Source: Dactylosporangium sucinum (GTDB lineage: Bacteria; Actinomycetota; Actinomycetes; Mycobacteriales; Micromonosporaceae). From it: 62,653 nucleotides of DNA. Position numbers and translations under genes: made by a program. The stretch covers positions 974-63,626 of the forward strand of contig NZ_BMPI01000061.1 in assembly GCF_014647515.1 (NCBI RefSeq), given 5' to 3'. Below the pieces are notes generated by a model. It made no database searches, was not told the DNA's origin, and was given only the letters and a program-made list of their open reading frames with translations. Each line of letters starts with the position of its first letter. Position 1 is the first letter of the stretch. Of the stretch, positions 24,432 through 32,921 are shown piece after piece.

Positions 24432-25904
24432 TCAATCGAAATGCTGGAAGCGCGGCCACAGGTCAGTCCACGTGCCCTTCCGGTCGCGGCAAACGTAGAC
24501 GCGAGCTGTTTGCTCCTCGTTCTCGACGCCGTAACGATTGTCCAGCCGGGCCCGTTCCGCACAGGATCCGAACGCATTCAGCCGATTCGGGTCGCCCTGG
24601 TAGACGAACACGACGACGGTGGCCGACTCGGGAGGCGGGCCCAGGTGCCACAGCTCATTCTGTCCACTGTAGACATCGGGCAGGCCGAGGGGCTTGCCGT
24701 ACCGGTCGAGCGCGCCCGCCTCGCCGTAGTTGCCCGTGAGCAGCACGGTGGCGGCGCGGTCCTCGGCCGGCAGCGCCGCATAGACGTCGGCGACCTGGCG
24801 GACATATCGCGGCCAGCCGATCTGGTCGGCGACCACCTGGTTCATCGCCGGGACCGGGGTGTGGCCGACGACGTCGACCGGCAGCACCGGCAGCGAGCTC
24901 ACGATCGCGACGCCGCAGTTGACCACGGCGCCGACCGTGAACCACACCCGGCGGGGCCTGGTCGACAGCCAGCGCGCGACCGGCACCGCGCCGACGGCGA
25001 ACAGCGCGGCGAGCAGGCCGACGCTGTAATACGGCTGGCCGGCCAGGACGAACAGCAGGACCAGCATCAGCGGATAGGCCACGGCGAACGCCCGCACCGG
25101 GCGCAGGGCGGGGTTGCGCAGCAGGGCGACGATCCCGCAGCACCACACGGGGACGAAAAGGGGACCGAGCCACACGAGCTGCAGCGGGAGGAGCGTGATG
25201 CGGGCGTCGTCGCCCTTGTTCTCCCGCAGTGCGGCGGCCATCGACACCTGCGGAAAGTCGTTGGCGATCTGGTACAGCACGTTCGGCAGCCCGACCACCA
25301 GCGCGATCGCCACGCCGCCCCACAGCCAGGGCGATGCCAGGACCCGGCGCGGCCCGACCAGCAGCAGGGCGGCGGCGACGGTCAGCAGGAGCAGCACGAT
25401 CAGGTGCTTGTTGTAGAGGGCCAGCCCGACGACCAGGCCGGCCGGCAGCCAGTAGCGCGGCTGCTCGCGCAGCAACGCCCGCATCATGCAGAGGATCGCC
25501 AGCAGCCACATCACCACGTCGGGCCCGGTGGTCACCGTGACGTGCCCGCTGACGAGCGGAAACGTGGTGAACACGGCGAGCGCCGCAATGCTCTGCGCGA
25601 GGGCGCCGCCGCCCACCTCGCGGGCGATCAGCGCGAGGAGGCCGGCCATGAGCGCGGTCAGGATCAGGCCCGGCAGCCGGATCGCCCACACCGTGTCGCC
25701 GAACAGCTCGACGCAGGCGCGGATCATCAGCGGCGTGAACGGGGGCTGGTCGACGTAGCCCCACTTGGGGTGCGCGCCCAGCATGCGGAAGTAGAGCTCG
25801 TCGCGGTGGTAGTCGTATCGCGTGATGGTGACCAGCAGCAGTAACGCTGCCCCGGCGGCGATGGTGCCGACGGGCTTCCAGGCGAATCGGGGACGCTCGA
25901 TCAC
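24432..25904 (-). CDS. GT39/ArnT-type membrane glycosyltransferase
   Basis: A 490-residue polytopic protein of the dolichyl-phosphate-mannose/ArnT-like glycosyltransferase group. The first extracytoplasmic loop holds the Asp-Glu pair YHRDELYFRML (about 31-41) expected for the GT-C catalytic site, followed by GYVDQPPFTPLM. About 11-12 helices follow (VGLALYNKHLIVLLLLTVAA is a typical one), then a soluble C-terminal domain of about 130 residues. GTG 25904 with GGAG 1-2 bases away is chosen. It would transfer a polyprenyl-phosphate sugar onto a protein or envelope lipid. The acceptor is unknown. Confidence 0.82.
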   Translation of the reverse strand: MIERPRFAWKPVGTIAAGAALLLLVTITRYDYHRDELYFRMLGAHPKWGYVDQPPFTPLMIRACVELFGDTVWAIRLPGLILTALMAGLLALIAREVGGGALAQSIAALAVFTTFPLVSGHVTVTTGPDVVMWLLAILCMMRALLREQPRYWLPAGLVVGLALYNKHLIVLLLLTVAAALLLVGPRRVLASPWLWGGVAIALVVGLPNVLYQIANDFPQVSMAAALRENKGDDARITLLPLQLVWLGPLFVPVWCCGIVALLRNPALRPVRAFAVAYPLMLVLLFVLAGQPYYSVGLLAALFAVGAVPVARWLSTRPRRVWFTVGAVVNCGVAIVSSLPVLPVDVVGHTPVPAMNQVVADQIGWPRYVRQVADVYAALPAEDRAATVLLTGNYGEAGALDRYGKPLGLPDVYSGQNELWHLGPPPESATVVVFVYQGDPNRLNAFGSCAERARLDNRYGVENEEQTARVYVCRDRKGTWTDLWPRFQHFD

Positions 25905-25914
25905 GCTCCCCACG

Positions 25915-26418
25915 TTAGGAGGAGGGCGTACCACGCTCCACGAACGCCGTGAACGCCCGCAGGTTGTCCAGCGGCTCACCGCGCTTGACCCGCCACTCCC
26001 ACTCGCGGCGGATCGCCGAGCCGAAGCCGATCTCCAGCATCGGGTCGAAGCTCTCGTCGGCGTAGGTGAGCACCGCGCCGAGCAGCCGGTCGAGCTCGTC
26101 CTCGGTCACGGCGTGCAGCGGGAGACGGCCCACGAGGTACACGTCGCCGACCGCGTCGATCGAGAACGCCACCCCGTACATGCGCGCGTTGCGCTGCAGC
26201 AGCCACTCCCACAGGGCCTCCCGGTTCTCGTCCGGGTGGCGCATGACGAACGCCTCGACGCGCAGCGTGTGCTCGCCGACGATCAGGTTGCAGTTCGTCT
26301 TCTGCTTGTGGGTGCCGGGCAGCGTGACCACGAACGAGTGCTCGCCGGTCACGTCGAACGGGATCTCCCGGTCGGCCGCGACCTTGCGGATCAGCTCGGC
26401 CACCTCGTCGCGCGTCAT
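25915..26418 (-). CDS. YbjN-domain protein (MshA-linked)
   Basis: A 167-residue YbjN/type III secretion chaperone-like domain protein, the counterpart of M. tuberculosis Rv0487. It has a mixed alpha/beta pattern: FDVTGEHSFVVTLPG, TLRVEAFVMRHPDENREALWEWLLQRN, GDVYLVGRLPLHAVTEDELDRLLG, and a conserved C-terminal IRREWEWRVKRGEPLDNLRAF. ATG 26418 overlaps the mshA stop by ATGA, so it is translationally coupled to mshA. A role in mycothiol metabolism is suggested only by this linkage. Confidence 0.88.
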   Translation of the reverse strand: MTRDEVAELIRKVAADREIPFDVTGEHSFVVTLPGTHKQKTNCNLIVGEHTLRVEAFVMRHPDENREALWEWLLQRNARMYGVAFSIDAVGDVYLVGRLPLHAVTEDELDRLLGAVLTYADESFDPMLEIGFGSAIRREWEWRVKRGEPLDNLRAFTAFVERGTPSS

Positions 26419-27716
26419 GCCGCCATGACCTCCCTGTGCACGTCGAGCGCGTCGCGGTAGGCGGCCAGCAGGCCGCTCGCGGTATGGCTCCAGGAGAACT
26501 CGGACGCGTGCCCGACCGCACCGGCCGCGAGCTCGGCCCGCCGGCGCGGCTCCCCGAGCAGCCGGCCGAGCACGGTCGCCCAGTCGCGCGGGTCGTGCGT
26601 GTCGACCAGCAGCCCGGAGACGCCGTCGCGCACCGCGGTCACGAGCCCGCCCACGGCGGCCGCGACCACCGGCGTGCCGCACGCCTGCGCCTCGATCGCG
26701 ACCAGGCCGAACGACTCGTTGTAGCTGGGCACCGCGACCACGTCGACGGCCCGGTAGAGATCGGCGAGCGCGGTGCGGGGCTGCGGCTCGATGAACCGCA
26801 CGATGTCGGCGATACCCAGGTCGCGGGCGAGGTCCATGAGGGCGGTGGGCCGGTCGAGGCCGGATCCGCTCGGCCCCCCGCAGACCGCCACCACCAGCTC
26901 CTGGCCGCGCCGGCGCAGCTCGGCGGCCGCGCGCAGCAGCACGTCGGGCGCCTTGAGCGGCTGGATCCGCCCGACGAACGCCACGACCTGGGCGTCGGCG
27001 GGCAGGCCGAAGCGCCGCCGGGCCGCCTCGCGGCGCTCCGGCGCGCTCGTGAACGTGTCCAGGTCCACCCCCGGCGGCACCACGCTGACCCGCCGCGGCT
27101 CGGCGTCGTAGAGCTCGATCAGCTCGCGCGCTTCGGCCGGCGTGTTGGCGACCAGCCCGTCGGCCGCCGCGACCACCTGCTCCTCGCCGATGACCCGGGC
27201 GCGCGGCTCGGGCTTGTCGCCCTCGGCCAGCAGCAGGTTCTTGACCTTGGCCAGGGTGTGCGCGGTGTGCACCAGCGGCACGCCCCAGCGGTCCTTGGCC
27301 AGCCAGCCGACCTGGCCGGACAGCCAGTAGTGCGAGTGCACCAGGTCGTACCAGCCCAGCGGGCGGGCGGCCTCGGCCCGCAGCACGCCGCCGGTGAAGG
27401 CGCAGAGCTGGGCCGGCAGGTCCTCCTTGGCCAGGCCCTCGAACGGGCCGGCGACCACGTGGCGGACCAGCACGCCGGGGGCCATCTCGACCACCGGCGG
27501 CAGGTCGCTGTTCGTCGCCCGGGTGAAGATCTCCACCTCGACGCCGGCCCGGGCCAGCCGCTCGGCGACCTCCACGATGTACACGTTCATGCCACCGGCG
27601 TCGCCGGTGCCCGGTTGATCGAGCGGCGACGTGTGGACGGACAGCGTTGCGACCCGCCTCGGAAGGGAACGACCGGACTGCGGGGTATGGCTGTGCAGCG
27701 ATCCGACCCGCGCCAC
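26415..27716 (-). CDS. mshA: D-inositol-3-phosphate glycosyltransferase MshA (mycothiol biosynthesis)
   Basis: A 433-residue GT4 (GT-B fold) enzyme that joins UDP-GlcNAc to 1L-myo-inositol-3-phosphate, the first committed step of mycothiol synthesis. MshA-specific marks are SVHTSPLDQPGTGDAGGMNVYI near the N-terminus, VHSHYWLSG, HTAHTLAKVKN, VVPPGVD, VGRIQPLKAPDVLLRA and the nucleotide-sugar motif PSYNESFGLVAIEAQACG (E-x7-E). GTG 27716 is the start. It heads an operon with the ybjN-type gene. Confidence 0.95.
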   Translation of the reverse strand: MARVGSLHSHTPQSGRSLPRRVATLSVHTSPLDQPGTGDAGGMNVYIVEVAERLARAGVEVEIFTRATNSDLPPVVEMAPGVLVRHVVAGPFEGLAKEDLPAQLCAFTGGVLRAEAARPLGWYDLVHSHYWLSGQVGWLAKDRWGVPLVHTAHTLAKVKNLLLAEGDKPEPRARVIGEEQVVAAADGLVANTPAEARELIELYDAEPRRVSVVPPGVDLDTFTSAPERREAARRRFGLPADAQVVAFVGRIQPLKAPDVLLRAAAELRRRGQELVVAVCGGPSGSGLDRPTALMDLARDLGIADIVRFIEPQPRTALADLYRAVDVVAVPSYNESFGLVAIEAQACGTPVVAAAVGGLVTAVRDGVSGLLVDTHDPRDWATVLGRLLGEPRRRAELAAGAVGHASEFSWSHTASGLLAAYRDALDVHREVMAA

Positions 27717-27851
27717 GTCGTGCTCCTTTTGTCTGTTGCCGGTGGGTTACATCTTCCCAACCGTCCATGTTCCCTCGCCGACGGCCGTCTACCCACCGTT
27801 GCGTTGGTCACTGCGGTGTGTTCGCGTTTGTGCGTGGGGCAGGATTGCCAT

Positions 27852-28607
27852 ATGTCCTCACGTATCGCCGTGGTCACGGGCGCGTCCAGCGGCATCGGCG
27901 CGGCCACCGTCCGCCGGCTCGACGCCGCCGGCTTCCAGGTCGTGGCGGTCGCCCGCCGCGCCGACCGCCTCGACTCCCTCGCCGACGAGCTGTCCTCGGT
28001 GACCCCCGTGGTCGCCGACGTGACGTCCGACGCCGACGCCGCCCGCCTGGCCGAGATCGTCGGCGGCCTCGGCGGCCCGGTGGAGCTGCTCGTGAACAAC
28101 GCCGGCGGGGCGGTCGGCGCCGACCAGGTCGAGGACGCCGACCTCGCCGGCTGGCAGTGGATGTTCGACGTCAACGTGCTCGGCACCGTCCGCGTCACGA
28201 AGGCCCTGCTCCCGCTGCTGGAGAAGTCGGGCCGCGGCACGATCGTGGTGCTCAGCTCGACCGCCGGCCTGATCGTCTACGAGGGCGGCGGCGGGTACGC
28301 GGCGGCCAAGCACGCGCAGACCGCGGTGGCCGAGACGCTGCGGCTGGAGCTCAACGGCCGGCCGGTCCGGGTCGTCGAGATCGACCCCGGCATGGTCAAA
28401 ACCGACGAGTTCGCGCTGAACCGGTTCGGCGGCGACGCCGACAAGGCCGCCGCGGTGTACGCCGGCGTCGAGTTCCCGCTGGTCGCCGACGACATCGCGG
28501 ACTGCATCGTGTGGACCGCCACCCGGCCGCACCACGTGAACATCGACCGGCTGGTGGTCCGGCCGCTGGCCCAGGCCGCCCAGCACAAGGTGCACCGGGT
28601 CCTCTGA
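27852..28607 (+). CDS. Short-chain dehydrogenase/reductase
   Basis: A 251-residue classical SDR. The cofactor motif is TGASSGIG (residues 10-17), NNAGG follows at about 79-83, and the active site is Ser in VVLSSTAG, Tyr in GYAAAKH and Lys four residues on. The Arg-rich ARRADRL after strand 2 favours NADP. It corresponds to Rv0484c beside mshA. ATG 27852 lies 135 bp from the divergent mshA start. The downstream gene starts 2 bp after the stop, so they form an operon. Substrate unknown. Confidence 0.9.
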   Translation: MSSRIAVVTGASSGIGAATVRRLDAAGFQVVAVARRADRLDSLADELSSVTPVVADVTSDADAARLAEIVGGLGGPVELLVNNAGGAVGADQVEDADLAGWQWMFDVNVLGTVRVTKALLPLLEKSGRGTIVVLSSTAGLIVYEGGGGYAAAKHAQTAVAETLRLELNGRPVRVVEIDPGMVKTDEFALNRFGGDADKAAAVYAGVEFPLVADDIADCIVWTATRPHHVNIDRLVVRPLAQAAQHKVHRVL

Positions 28608-28609
28608 CC

Positions 28610-29359
28610 ATGCGGCCGGTCGGCTCGATCACGCGGGGAACGACGAACCCCAACCGGCTGCGTCGGGTCGACAACTGGATCGCCGCCACGCTCGGCGGCC
28701 TCCTACGCCGGGCCGACGACCCGCTCGTGATCGACCTCGGCTACGGCGCCACGCCGGTCACCGCGGTCGAGCTGCGGGCCCGGCTCGGCGTGCGGGTCGT
28801 CGGCCTGGAGATCGACCCGGCCCGGGTGGCGTCCGCGCAGCCGTTCGCGGACCCGCCCGGGCTGGAGTTCCGCCGCGGCGGCTTCGAGCTGGCCGGCCTG
28901 CGCCCGACCCTGGTGCGCGCGTTCAACGTCCTGCGGCAGTACCCCGAGTCCGAAGTGGACGCCGCGTGGACGGCGATGACCGCGACCGGCGCCGTGCTCG
29001 TCGAGGGCACCTGCGACGAGCTGGGCCGGCTCGCGTCCTGGGTGACGGTGACCGGCGCCGGACCGCAGACGCTCACCCTCGCCTCCCGGCTGTCCACCCT
29101 GGACACCCCGGCGACCCTGGCCGAGCGGCTGCCGAAGGCGCTCATCCACCACAACGTGCCCGGCGAGCGCATCCACGCCCTGCTGTCCACACTGGACGAC
29201 GCCTGGCGGGCCGCCGCGCCGCTCACCGTGTTCGGCCCCCGGCAGCGCTGGCGGCAGGCGGTCGCGGCGACGAAGGCGGCCGGCTGGCCGGTCGTCGACC
29301 GCCCGGCCCGTTGGCGGCTGGGCGAGCTGACCGTCCGGTACTCGGCCGTCGCACCGTAG
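28610..29359 (+). CDS. SAM-dependent methyltransferase-like protein
   Basis: A 249-residue Rossmann-fold protein. The SAM motif I is VIDLGYGATPVTAVEL (about 44-59), and motif II is VVGLEIDPARVASA. The remaining strands are recognisable (VRAFNVLRQY, GAVLVEGTCDELGRL). It begins MRPVGSITRGTTNPNRLRRVD, a conserved leader of this actinobacterial family. The start is 2 bp after the SDR stop. The substrate is unknown. Confidence 0.78.
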   Translation: MRPVGSITRGTTNPNRLRRVDNWIAATLGGLLRRADDPLVIDLGYGATPVTAVELRARLGVRVVGLEIDPARVASAQPFADPPGLEFRRGGFELAGLRPTLVRAFNVLRQYPESEVDAAWTAMTATGAVLVEGTCDELGRLASWVTVTGAGPQTLTLASRLSTLDTPATLAERLPKALIHHNVPGERIHALLSTLDDAWRAAAPLTVFGPRQRWRQAVAATKAAGWPVVDRPARWRLGELTVRYSAVAP

Positions 29360-29368
29360 TCTGGTGCG

Positions 29369-30163
29369 GTGAAGTCGACCTGGCAGGAGTTCGTCGAGGG
29401 CATCAAGCTGCTCGGGCAGGGGTTCGGGCGGTACGGTCGCAATCCCGGCCTGCTGTTCCTCGGCATGATCCCGGCCGTCATCTCGTTCGCCCTGCTCGGC
29501 GTGGCCTGGTTCTTCCTGATCGTCTTCGTCGACGACCTCGCCGCCGCCGTGACCTGGTTCGCCGACGACTGGTCGGGCTTCTGGCGCTCCCTGATCCGCG
29601 TCGGCGCCGGCGCCGGCATCCTGGCCGCCGCAGCGCTGCTGTCCATCGTCAGCTACACGGCGCTGACGCTGCTCATCGGCGACCCGTTCTACGAGGTCAT
29701 CTCGGAGCGCATCGAGGGCCAGCTGGGTGGCACGCCCGGTGCGCTGGACCTTCCGTGGTACCGCACGCTGTGGCCGAACCTGGTCGACTCCATCCGGCTG
29801 ATCGCACTCGGCGTCGCGCTCGCGATCCCGCTGTTCCTGCTCGGCTTCGTGCCGATCGTCGGGCAGACGGTCGTGCCGGTGCTCAACGCGGTCATCGGCG
29901 GCTGGCTCATCGCGGTCGAGCTGACCGGCATCCCGTTCAACCGCCGCGGCCTGCGCCTGAAGGACCGCCGGAAGATCCTGCGGGCCAACCGGGCGCTCAC
30001 GCTGGGCTTCGGGGTCCCGGTGTTCCTGGTGCTGCTCCTGCCGCTGGCCGCGATCGTGGTCGTGCCGGCCGCGGTGGCGGGCGGCACGCTGCTGACCCGG
30101 CGCGTGCTCGGCCTGCCGATCGAGGCCGCCGCGGTCAGACCCGCAGCCCCGGCAGCAAGGTGA
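29369..30163 (+). CDS. EI24/CysZ-like membrane protein
   Basis: A 264-residue EI24-domain protein with about six hydrophobic segments (LLFLGMIPAVISFALLGVAWFFLIVFV, AGILAAAALLSIVSYTALTLLIG, LIALGVALAIPLFLLGFVPIVG, ALTLGFGVPVFLVLLLPLAAIVVVPAAVA). The family includes CysZ, a sulfate channel, but actinobacterial members are mostly uncharacterised. GTG 29369 is 6 bases after TAGTCT, so it is probably leaderless, although it lies 9 bp after the previous stop. Its 3' end overlaps the converging gene by 29 bp. Confidence 0.85.
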   Translation: MKSTWQEFVEGIKLLGQGFGRYGRNPGLLFLGMIPAVISFALLGVAWFFLIVFVDDLAAAVTWFADDWSGFWRSLIRVGAGAGILAAAALLSIVSYTALTLLIGDPFYEVISERIEGQLGGTPGALDLPWYRTLWPNLVDSIRLIALGVALAIPLFLLGFVPIVGQTVVPVLNAVIGGWLIAVELTGIPFNRRGLRLKDRRKILRANRALTLGFGVPVFLVLLLPLAAIVVVPAAVAGGTLLTRRVLGLPIEAAAVRPAAPAAR

Positions 30164-30893
30164 CGTCGCCGGTCGCGAGCAGCGCGTCGAACGGCACCCG
30201 CCCGTAGAGCGCGAGCACCAGGTCGCTGGCCGGCCCGCTCGCGGTGGCCCGCTCGTGCCGGTCGTCGGTGTCCAGAAGCGTGTCGGTGTCGAGCAGCGCG
30301 ACGCCGGCCCCACGCAGCCGCACATACCAGACCTGCTCCACGTCCGTCGCGTGCAGGGCGATCATCCCGGCCCGGTCGACCGGCCCGCTGCGCCGCCCCG
30401 CCGGCAACCAGCTGTCGAGCACCTCGGTGACGCCGTCGCTGGCCAGCTTGGCCTCGATCGGCACGCTGAGCCCGCCGGCCATCTGCGCGTCCCACCGGTG
30501 GACGGCCGTCTCGTGGGCCATCCGGCGGTGCCAGAAGCCGGCCTTCTTGGCCTGGGGCGCCCAGTTCCAGGCGGGCCGCTCGGGATCGACGGCGTCGAGC
30601 GTGGCGACGAGCTCGGTGAAGGCGTCGGTCCAGGCCACCACCGGGTCGACGCCCTCCGGCAGCGGGGTCTGCGGCCGCTCCTCGGGCCGCTCGGTGACGC
30701 CTCGGCTGACGTGGCCGGTGACCCAGGAGTACACCAGGTGGAGATGCCAGGCGAGATCGCCGACGCTCCAGCCGGGGCAGCTGGGCACGGGGGCATCGAT
30801 CGGCGTCCCGCTGCCGAGGGCGGCGCGGAAGGCATCCCCCTCAGCGCGCAGCGCCGCCAACCAGAAGTCCTTCGTGAGCTGAGGCTTGCTCAT
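30135..30893 (-). CDS. Mycothiol-dependent maleylpyruvate isomerase-family protein
   Basis: A 252-residue DinB/MDMPI-fold protein. The N-terminal metal-binding domain has CPGWSVGDLAWHLHLVYSWV (His about 50) and FWHRRMAHETAVHRWDAQ (two His, about 135-147), the expected three-His zinc site. An MDMPI C-terminal domain follows (about 170-252). Such proteins use mycothiol as a cofactor or as a thiol substrate, which fits the nearby mshA. ATG 30893 with GGGAGGG six bases upstream is preferred to ATG 30899, where the ribosome site would touch the start. Confidence 0.87.
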   Translation of the reverse strand: MSKPQLTKDFWLAALRAEGDAFRAALGSGTPIDAPVPSCPGWSVGDLAWHLHLVYSWVTGHVSRGVTERPEERPQTPLPEGVDPVVAWTDAFTELVATLDAVDPERPAWNWAPQAKKAGFWHRRMAHETAVHRWDAQMAGGLSVPIEAKLASDGVTEVLDSWLPAGRRSGPVDRAGMIALHATDVEQVWYVRLRGAGVALLDTDTLLDTDDRHERATASGPASDLVLALYGRVPFDALLATGDVTLLPGLRV

Positions 30894-30950
30894 CGCCATC
30901 CCTCCCCCTGATGCACCAACCTTAGGGCACCGACCCGGCCCTCGCCCCGA

Positions 30951-30986
30951 CGCGACGCAGACCCCACGCCGCGCCGGGGCGTCGCG
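30951..30986 (-). terminator. Hairpin after the PIN gene
   Basis: Inverted repeat CGCGACGC / GCGTCGCG with an inner CCC/GGG pairing, 2 bp beyond the stop codon of the minus-strand PIN gene. Confidence 0.5.
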
Positions 30987-30988
30987 TT

Positions 30989-31339
30989 TCAGACGGGGTA
31001 GACGTGCTCGCCGGGCTCGTACTGCTTGGGGTCACACGTGAGCACCGGCCACCCGGTCGCCCGCGACTCCCAGACCGCCTGACAGGCGGCCACCGAGCCG
31101 CGCCAGGTGCCGATCGCCGCGGCCGCCGTCTGGTCCAGGGGCAGCACCACCACGCCGGCCGAGAGCAACAACAGCTCCCAGTCGCCCGGTCGCGCACCGA
31201 TCCGGTCGCTCGCCTCCACCATGGCGGCGGCGGGGAAACCGATCATCAGGTCGTCCCGGTCGGCCTTGAGCCAGACCTGGAAGACGGGGTCGTAGGAGTT
31301 GAACAACGCCGCCAGGGCACTTGCGTCGAGGATGAACAT
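30989..31339 (-). CDS. PIN-domain protein (VapC-like toxin candidate)
   Basis: A 116-residue PIN-fold protein, the usual VapC length. First acidic residue Asp5 in MFILDASALAALF, then Glu42 in AAMVEASDR, and Asp103 in VLTCDPKQY. The Asp usually found between the last two (in the DAxxAA helix) is replaced: the helix reads SVAACQAVWESRATG. ATG 31339 overlaps the preceding stop by one base (TGATG), so expression is coupled to the upstream small gene, as in toxin-antitoxin pairs. RNase activity is inferred, and the incomplete acidic tetrad lowers confidence in it. Confidence 0.72.
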   Translation of the reverse strand: MFILDASALAALFNSYDPVFQVWLKADRDDLMIGFPAAAMVEASDRIGARPGDWELLLLSAGVVVLPLDQTAAAAIGTWRGSVAACQAVWESRATGWPVLTCDPKQYEPGEHVYPV

Positions 31340-31578
31340 CAGCGCTGGTCCCGGCCCCGCCCCGCACCGTCCCTTCGTGCCCGTTGGATGAGTTCGTCGA
31401 CGAAACGCTCGCCCTCCGGCGTGATGTCCGGGACCCGGTCCGCGCCCCAGCGCTCCCGGAGAAGCCGGGCGCCCAGTCCGGGCGTGTGGGGCGGGAGCGG
31501 GGGTTCTGGCCGATCCCACGCCCAGTTGGGCGGCGGACCGGCGGGAATCTGGGTTCGATCCGATCGGTGTGTGGTCAC
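31339..31578 (-). CDS. Small Pro-rich protein coupled to the PIN gene (antitoxin candidate)
   Basis: 79 residues from GTG 31578, which has GGAGG five bases upstream. The N-terminal half is Pro/Trp-rich and likely unstructured (IPAGPPPNWAWDRPEPPLPP). The C-terminal half is helical (LGARLLRERWGADR, EGERFVDELIQRARR). No ribbon-helix-helix or AbrB DNA-binding fold is obvious, so it is not a standard VapB. It is placed and coupled as an antitoxin would be. An ATG at 31632 would give a longer form. Confidence 0.6.
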   Translation of the reverse strand: MTTHRSDRTQIPAGPPPNWAWDRPEPPLPPHTPGLGARLLRERWGADRVPDITPEGERFVDELIQRARRDGAGRGRDQR

Positions 31579-31661
31579 CTTTTCCTCCCCCGAGTGAGGA
31601 TCAACGATCCGATGCACCGAATATAGGGCCACAAGGCCATTAGATCAACCGTACGAGGAAG

Positions 31662-32399
31662 TCAGTCGGCCAGGCGGACCCTGACGCGGCGGTTGGCCTT
31701 GCCCTTGCTCTCCACCTTCACCACCTGGACGCGGCCGATCTGGGACGTCGAGGCCACGTGGGTGCCGCCGTCCGCCTGCGAGTCCAGGCCCACGATGTCG
31801 ACGATGCGGATCTCCTCCTCGTCCTCCGGGATCAGGTTGGCCTGGGTGCGGATGATGTCCGGCAGCGCCAGGGCCTCGTCGCGGGCCAGGACCTTGGTGA
31901 CGACCTTGCGGTCCGCCACCACCTCGGCGTTGATCAGCTCCTCCAGGCGGGCCTTGAAGTCGGTGGGGACCTCGGGGAGGTTGAAGTCCATGCGCGCCTC
32001 GGCCGGCTCCATCGAGCCGCCCGTCACCAGGGCGCCGAAGTCGCGGAACACCACGCCGCACATCACGTGCAGGCCCGAGTGGGTGCGCATGAGCTTGGTG
32101 CGGCGGTCGTCCTCGACCGCGCCCATGACCTCGGTGCCGGGCGGCGGGAGGGGGTCGCCCTCGGCGGGCAGCAGGTACAGGTCGTCGCCCTTGCGGGTGC
32201 CCGTGATCCGGGTCTGCACGCCCTGCCACAGCAGGACGCCGTGGTCCGGCGGCTGGCCACCGCCGCCGGGGTAGAACGCCGAACGGTCCAGGACGATGCC
32301 CTCCTCGGGGTCCGAGGACAGCACGGTGCAGGTCCATTCGCGAAGGGTCGGGTCGGCGAGGTCGAGCCGGTGAGTACGTCCGTGATGCGTGACACCCAT
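31662..32399 (-). CDS. AlaX-type alanyl-tRNA editing protein
   Basis: A 245-residue stand-alone editing domain homologous to AlaRS. Zinc ligands are in THSGLHVM (HxxxH, about 106-113) and near DSQADGGTHVAST (about 206-215). The N-terminal domain has the AlaX-II type FYPGGGGQPPDHG Gly-rich motif. It hydrolyses Ser- or Gly-tRNA(Ala). ATG 32399 is 8 bases after TAAAGT, so leaderless is likely. It stands alone. Confidence 0.9.
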   Translation of the reverse strand: MGVTHHGRTHRLDLADPTLREWTCTVLSSDPEEGIVLDRSAFYPGGGGQPPDHGVLLWQGVQTRITGTRKGDDLYLLPAEGDPLPPPGTEVMGAVEDDRRTKLMRTHSGLHVMCGVVFRDFGALVTGGSMEPAEARMDFNLPEVPTDFKARLEELINAEVVADRKVVTKVLARDEALALPDIIRTQANLIPEDEEEIRIVDIVGLDSQADGGTHVASTSQIGRVQVVKVESKGKANRRVRVRLAD

Positions 32400-32489
32400 A
32401 CCTGGCGACTTTAGACCCGGGTCGGACCGGCCCAGCGGGCGAGCAATTTCTCCATACAGGTAGGAGCGCCGGGCGGCGCCGGTGATGCG

Positions 32490-32921
32490 TTACAAGGTCA
32501 CCCATTCGGTCAGGATCTGCGAGCCGTCCGGCGTGTGGAGGTACAACCGGAACATCCCGGTCGGCAAGGGACGGAACGCGAACCAGCCGACCTCGTCGAC
32601 GTCCGTGGCCTGCTCGAAGCCGGCGCCGGTGCGCAGCTCGATGCGGCCGGGGCGGGGCGGCACGACCTGGCCGACCAGGGCGTCGGCCGTCACCTCGACC
32701 TCGATGGACAGCTCGCGCGCGGCGAACGTGAACGCCCGCAGGGCGGCCGGCTCGGCCCGGGTGCCGGCCGCGGCCGCCGGCTCGACGGAGAGGGACGCCA
32801 GCTCGGCGTCGACATTGCGCCAGGCGAAGGCCGCCCGGCCGGCGGCGCGGAAGGACTCCGGGACGCGCCCGGCGTCGCGGATCGCCGCGCCGAGCTCCTC
32901 CAGCAGCGAGTCGTCGCTCAT
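32490..32921 (-). CDS. Conserved small protein of a sigma-factor operon (C-terminal beta domain)
   Basis: 143 residues. A helical N-terminus with the conserved RAAGRAAFAWRNVDAELASL is followed by an all-beta C-terminal domain (IELRTGAGFEQATDVDEVGWFAFRPLPTGMFRLYLHTPDGSQILTEWVTL) that resembles carboxypeptidase-regulatory or Ig-like folds. From memory, related proteins in actinobacteria sit beside ECF-like sigma factors and CHAT-protease genes. Its ATG overlaps the sigma-factor stop by ATGA. No catalytic motif is seen and the role is unknown. Confidence 0.72.
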   Translation of the reverse strand: MSDDSLLEELGAAIRDAGRVPESFRAAGRAAFAWRNVDAELASLSVEPAAAAGTRAEPAALRAFTFAARELSIEVEVTADALVGQVVPPRPGRIELRTGAGFEQATDVDEVGWFAFRPLPTGMFRLYLHTPDGSQILTEWVTL

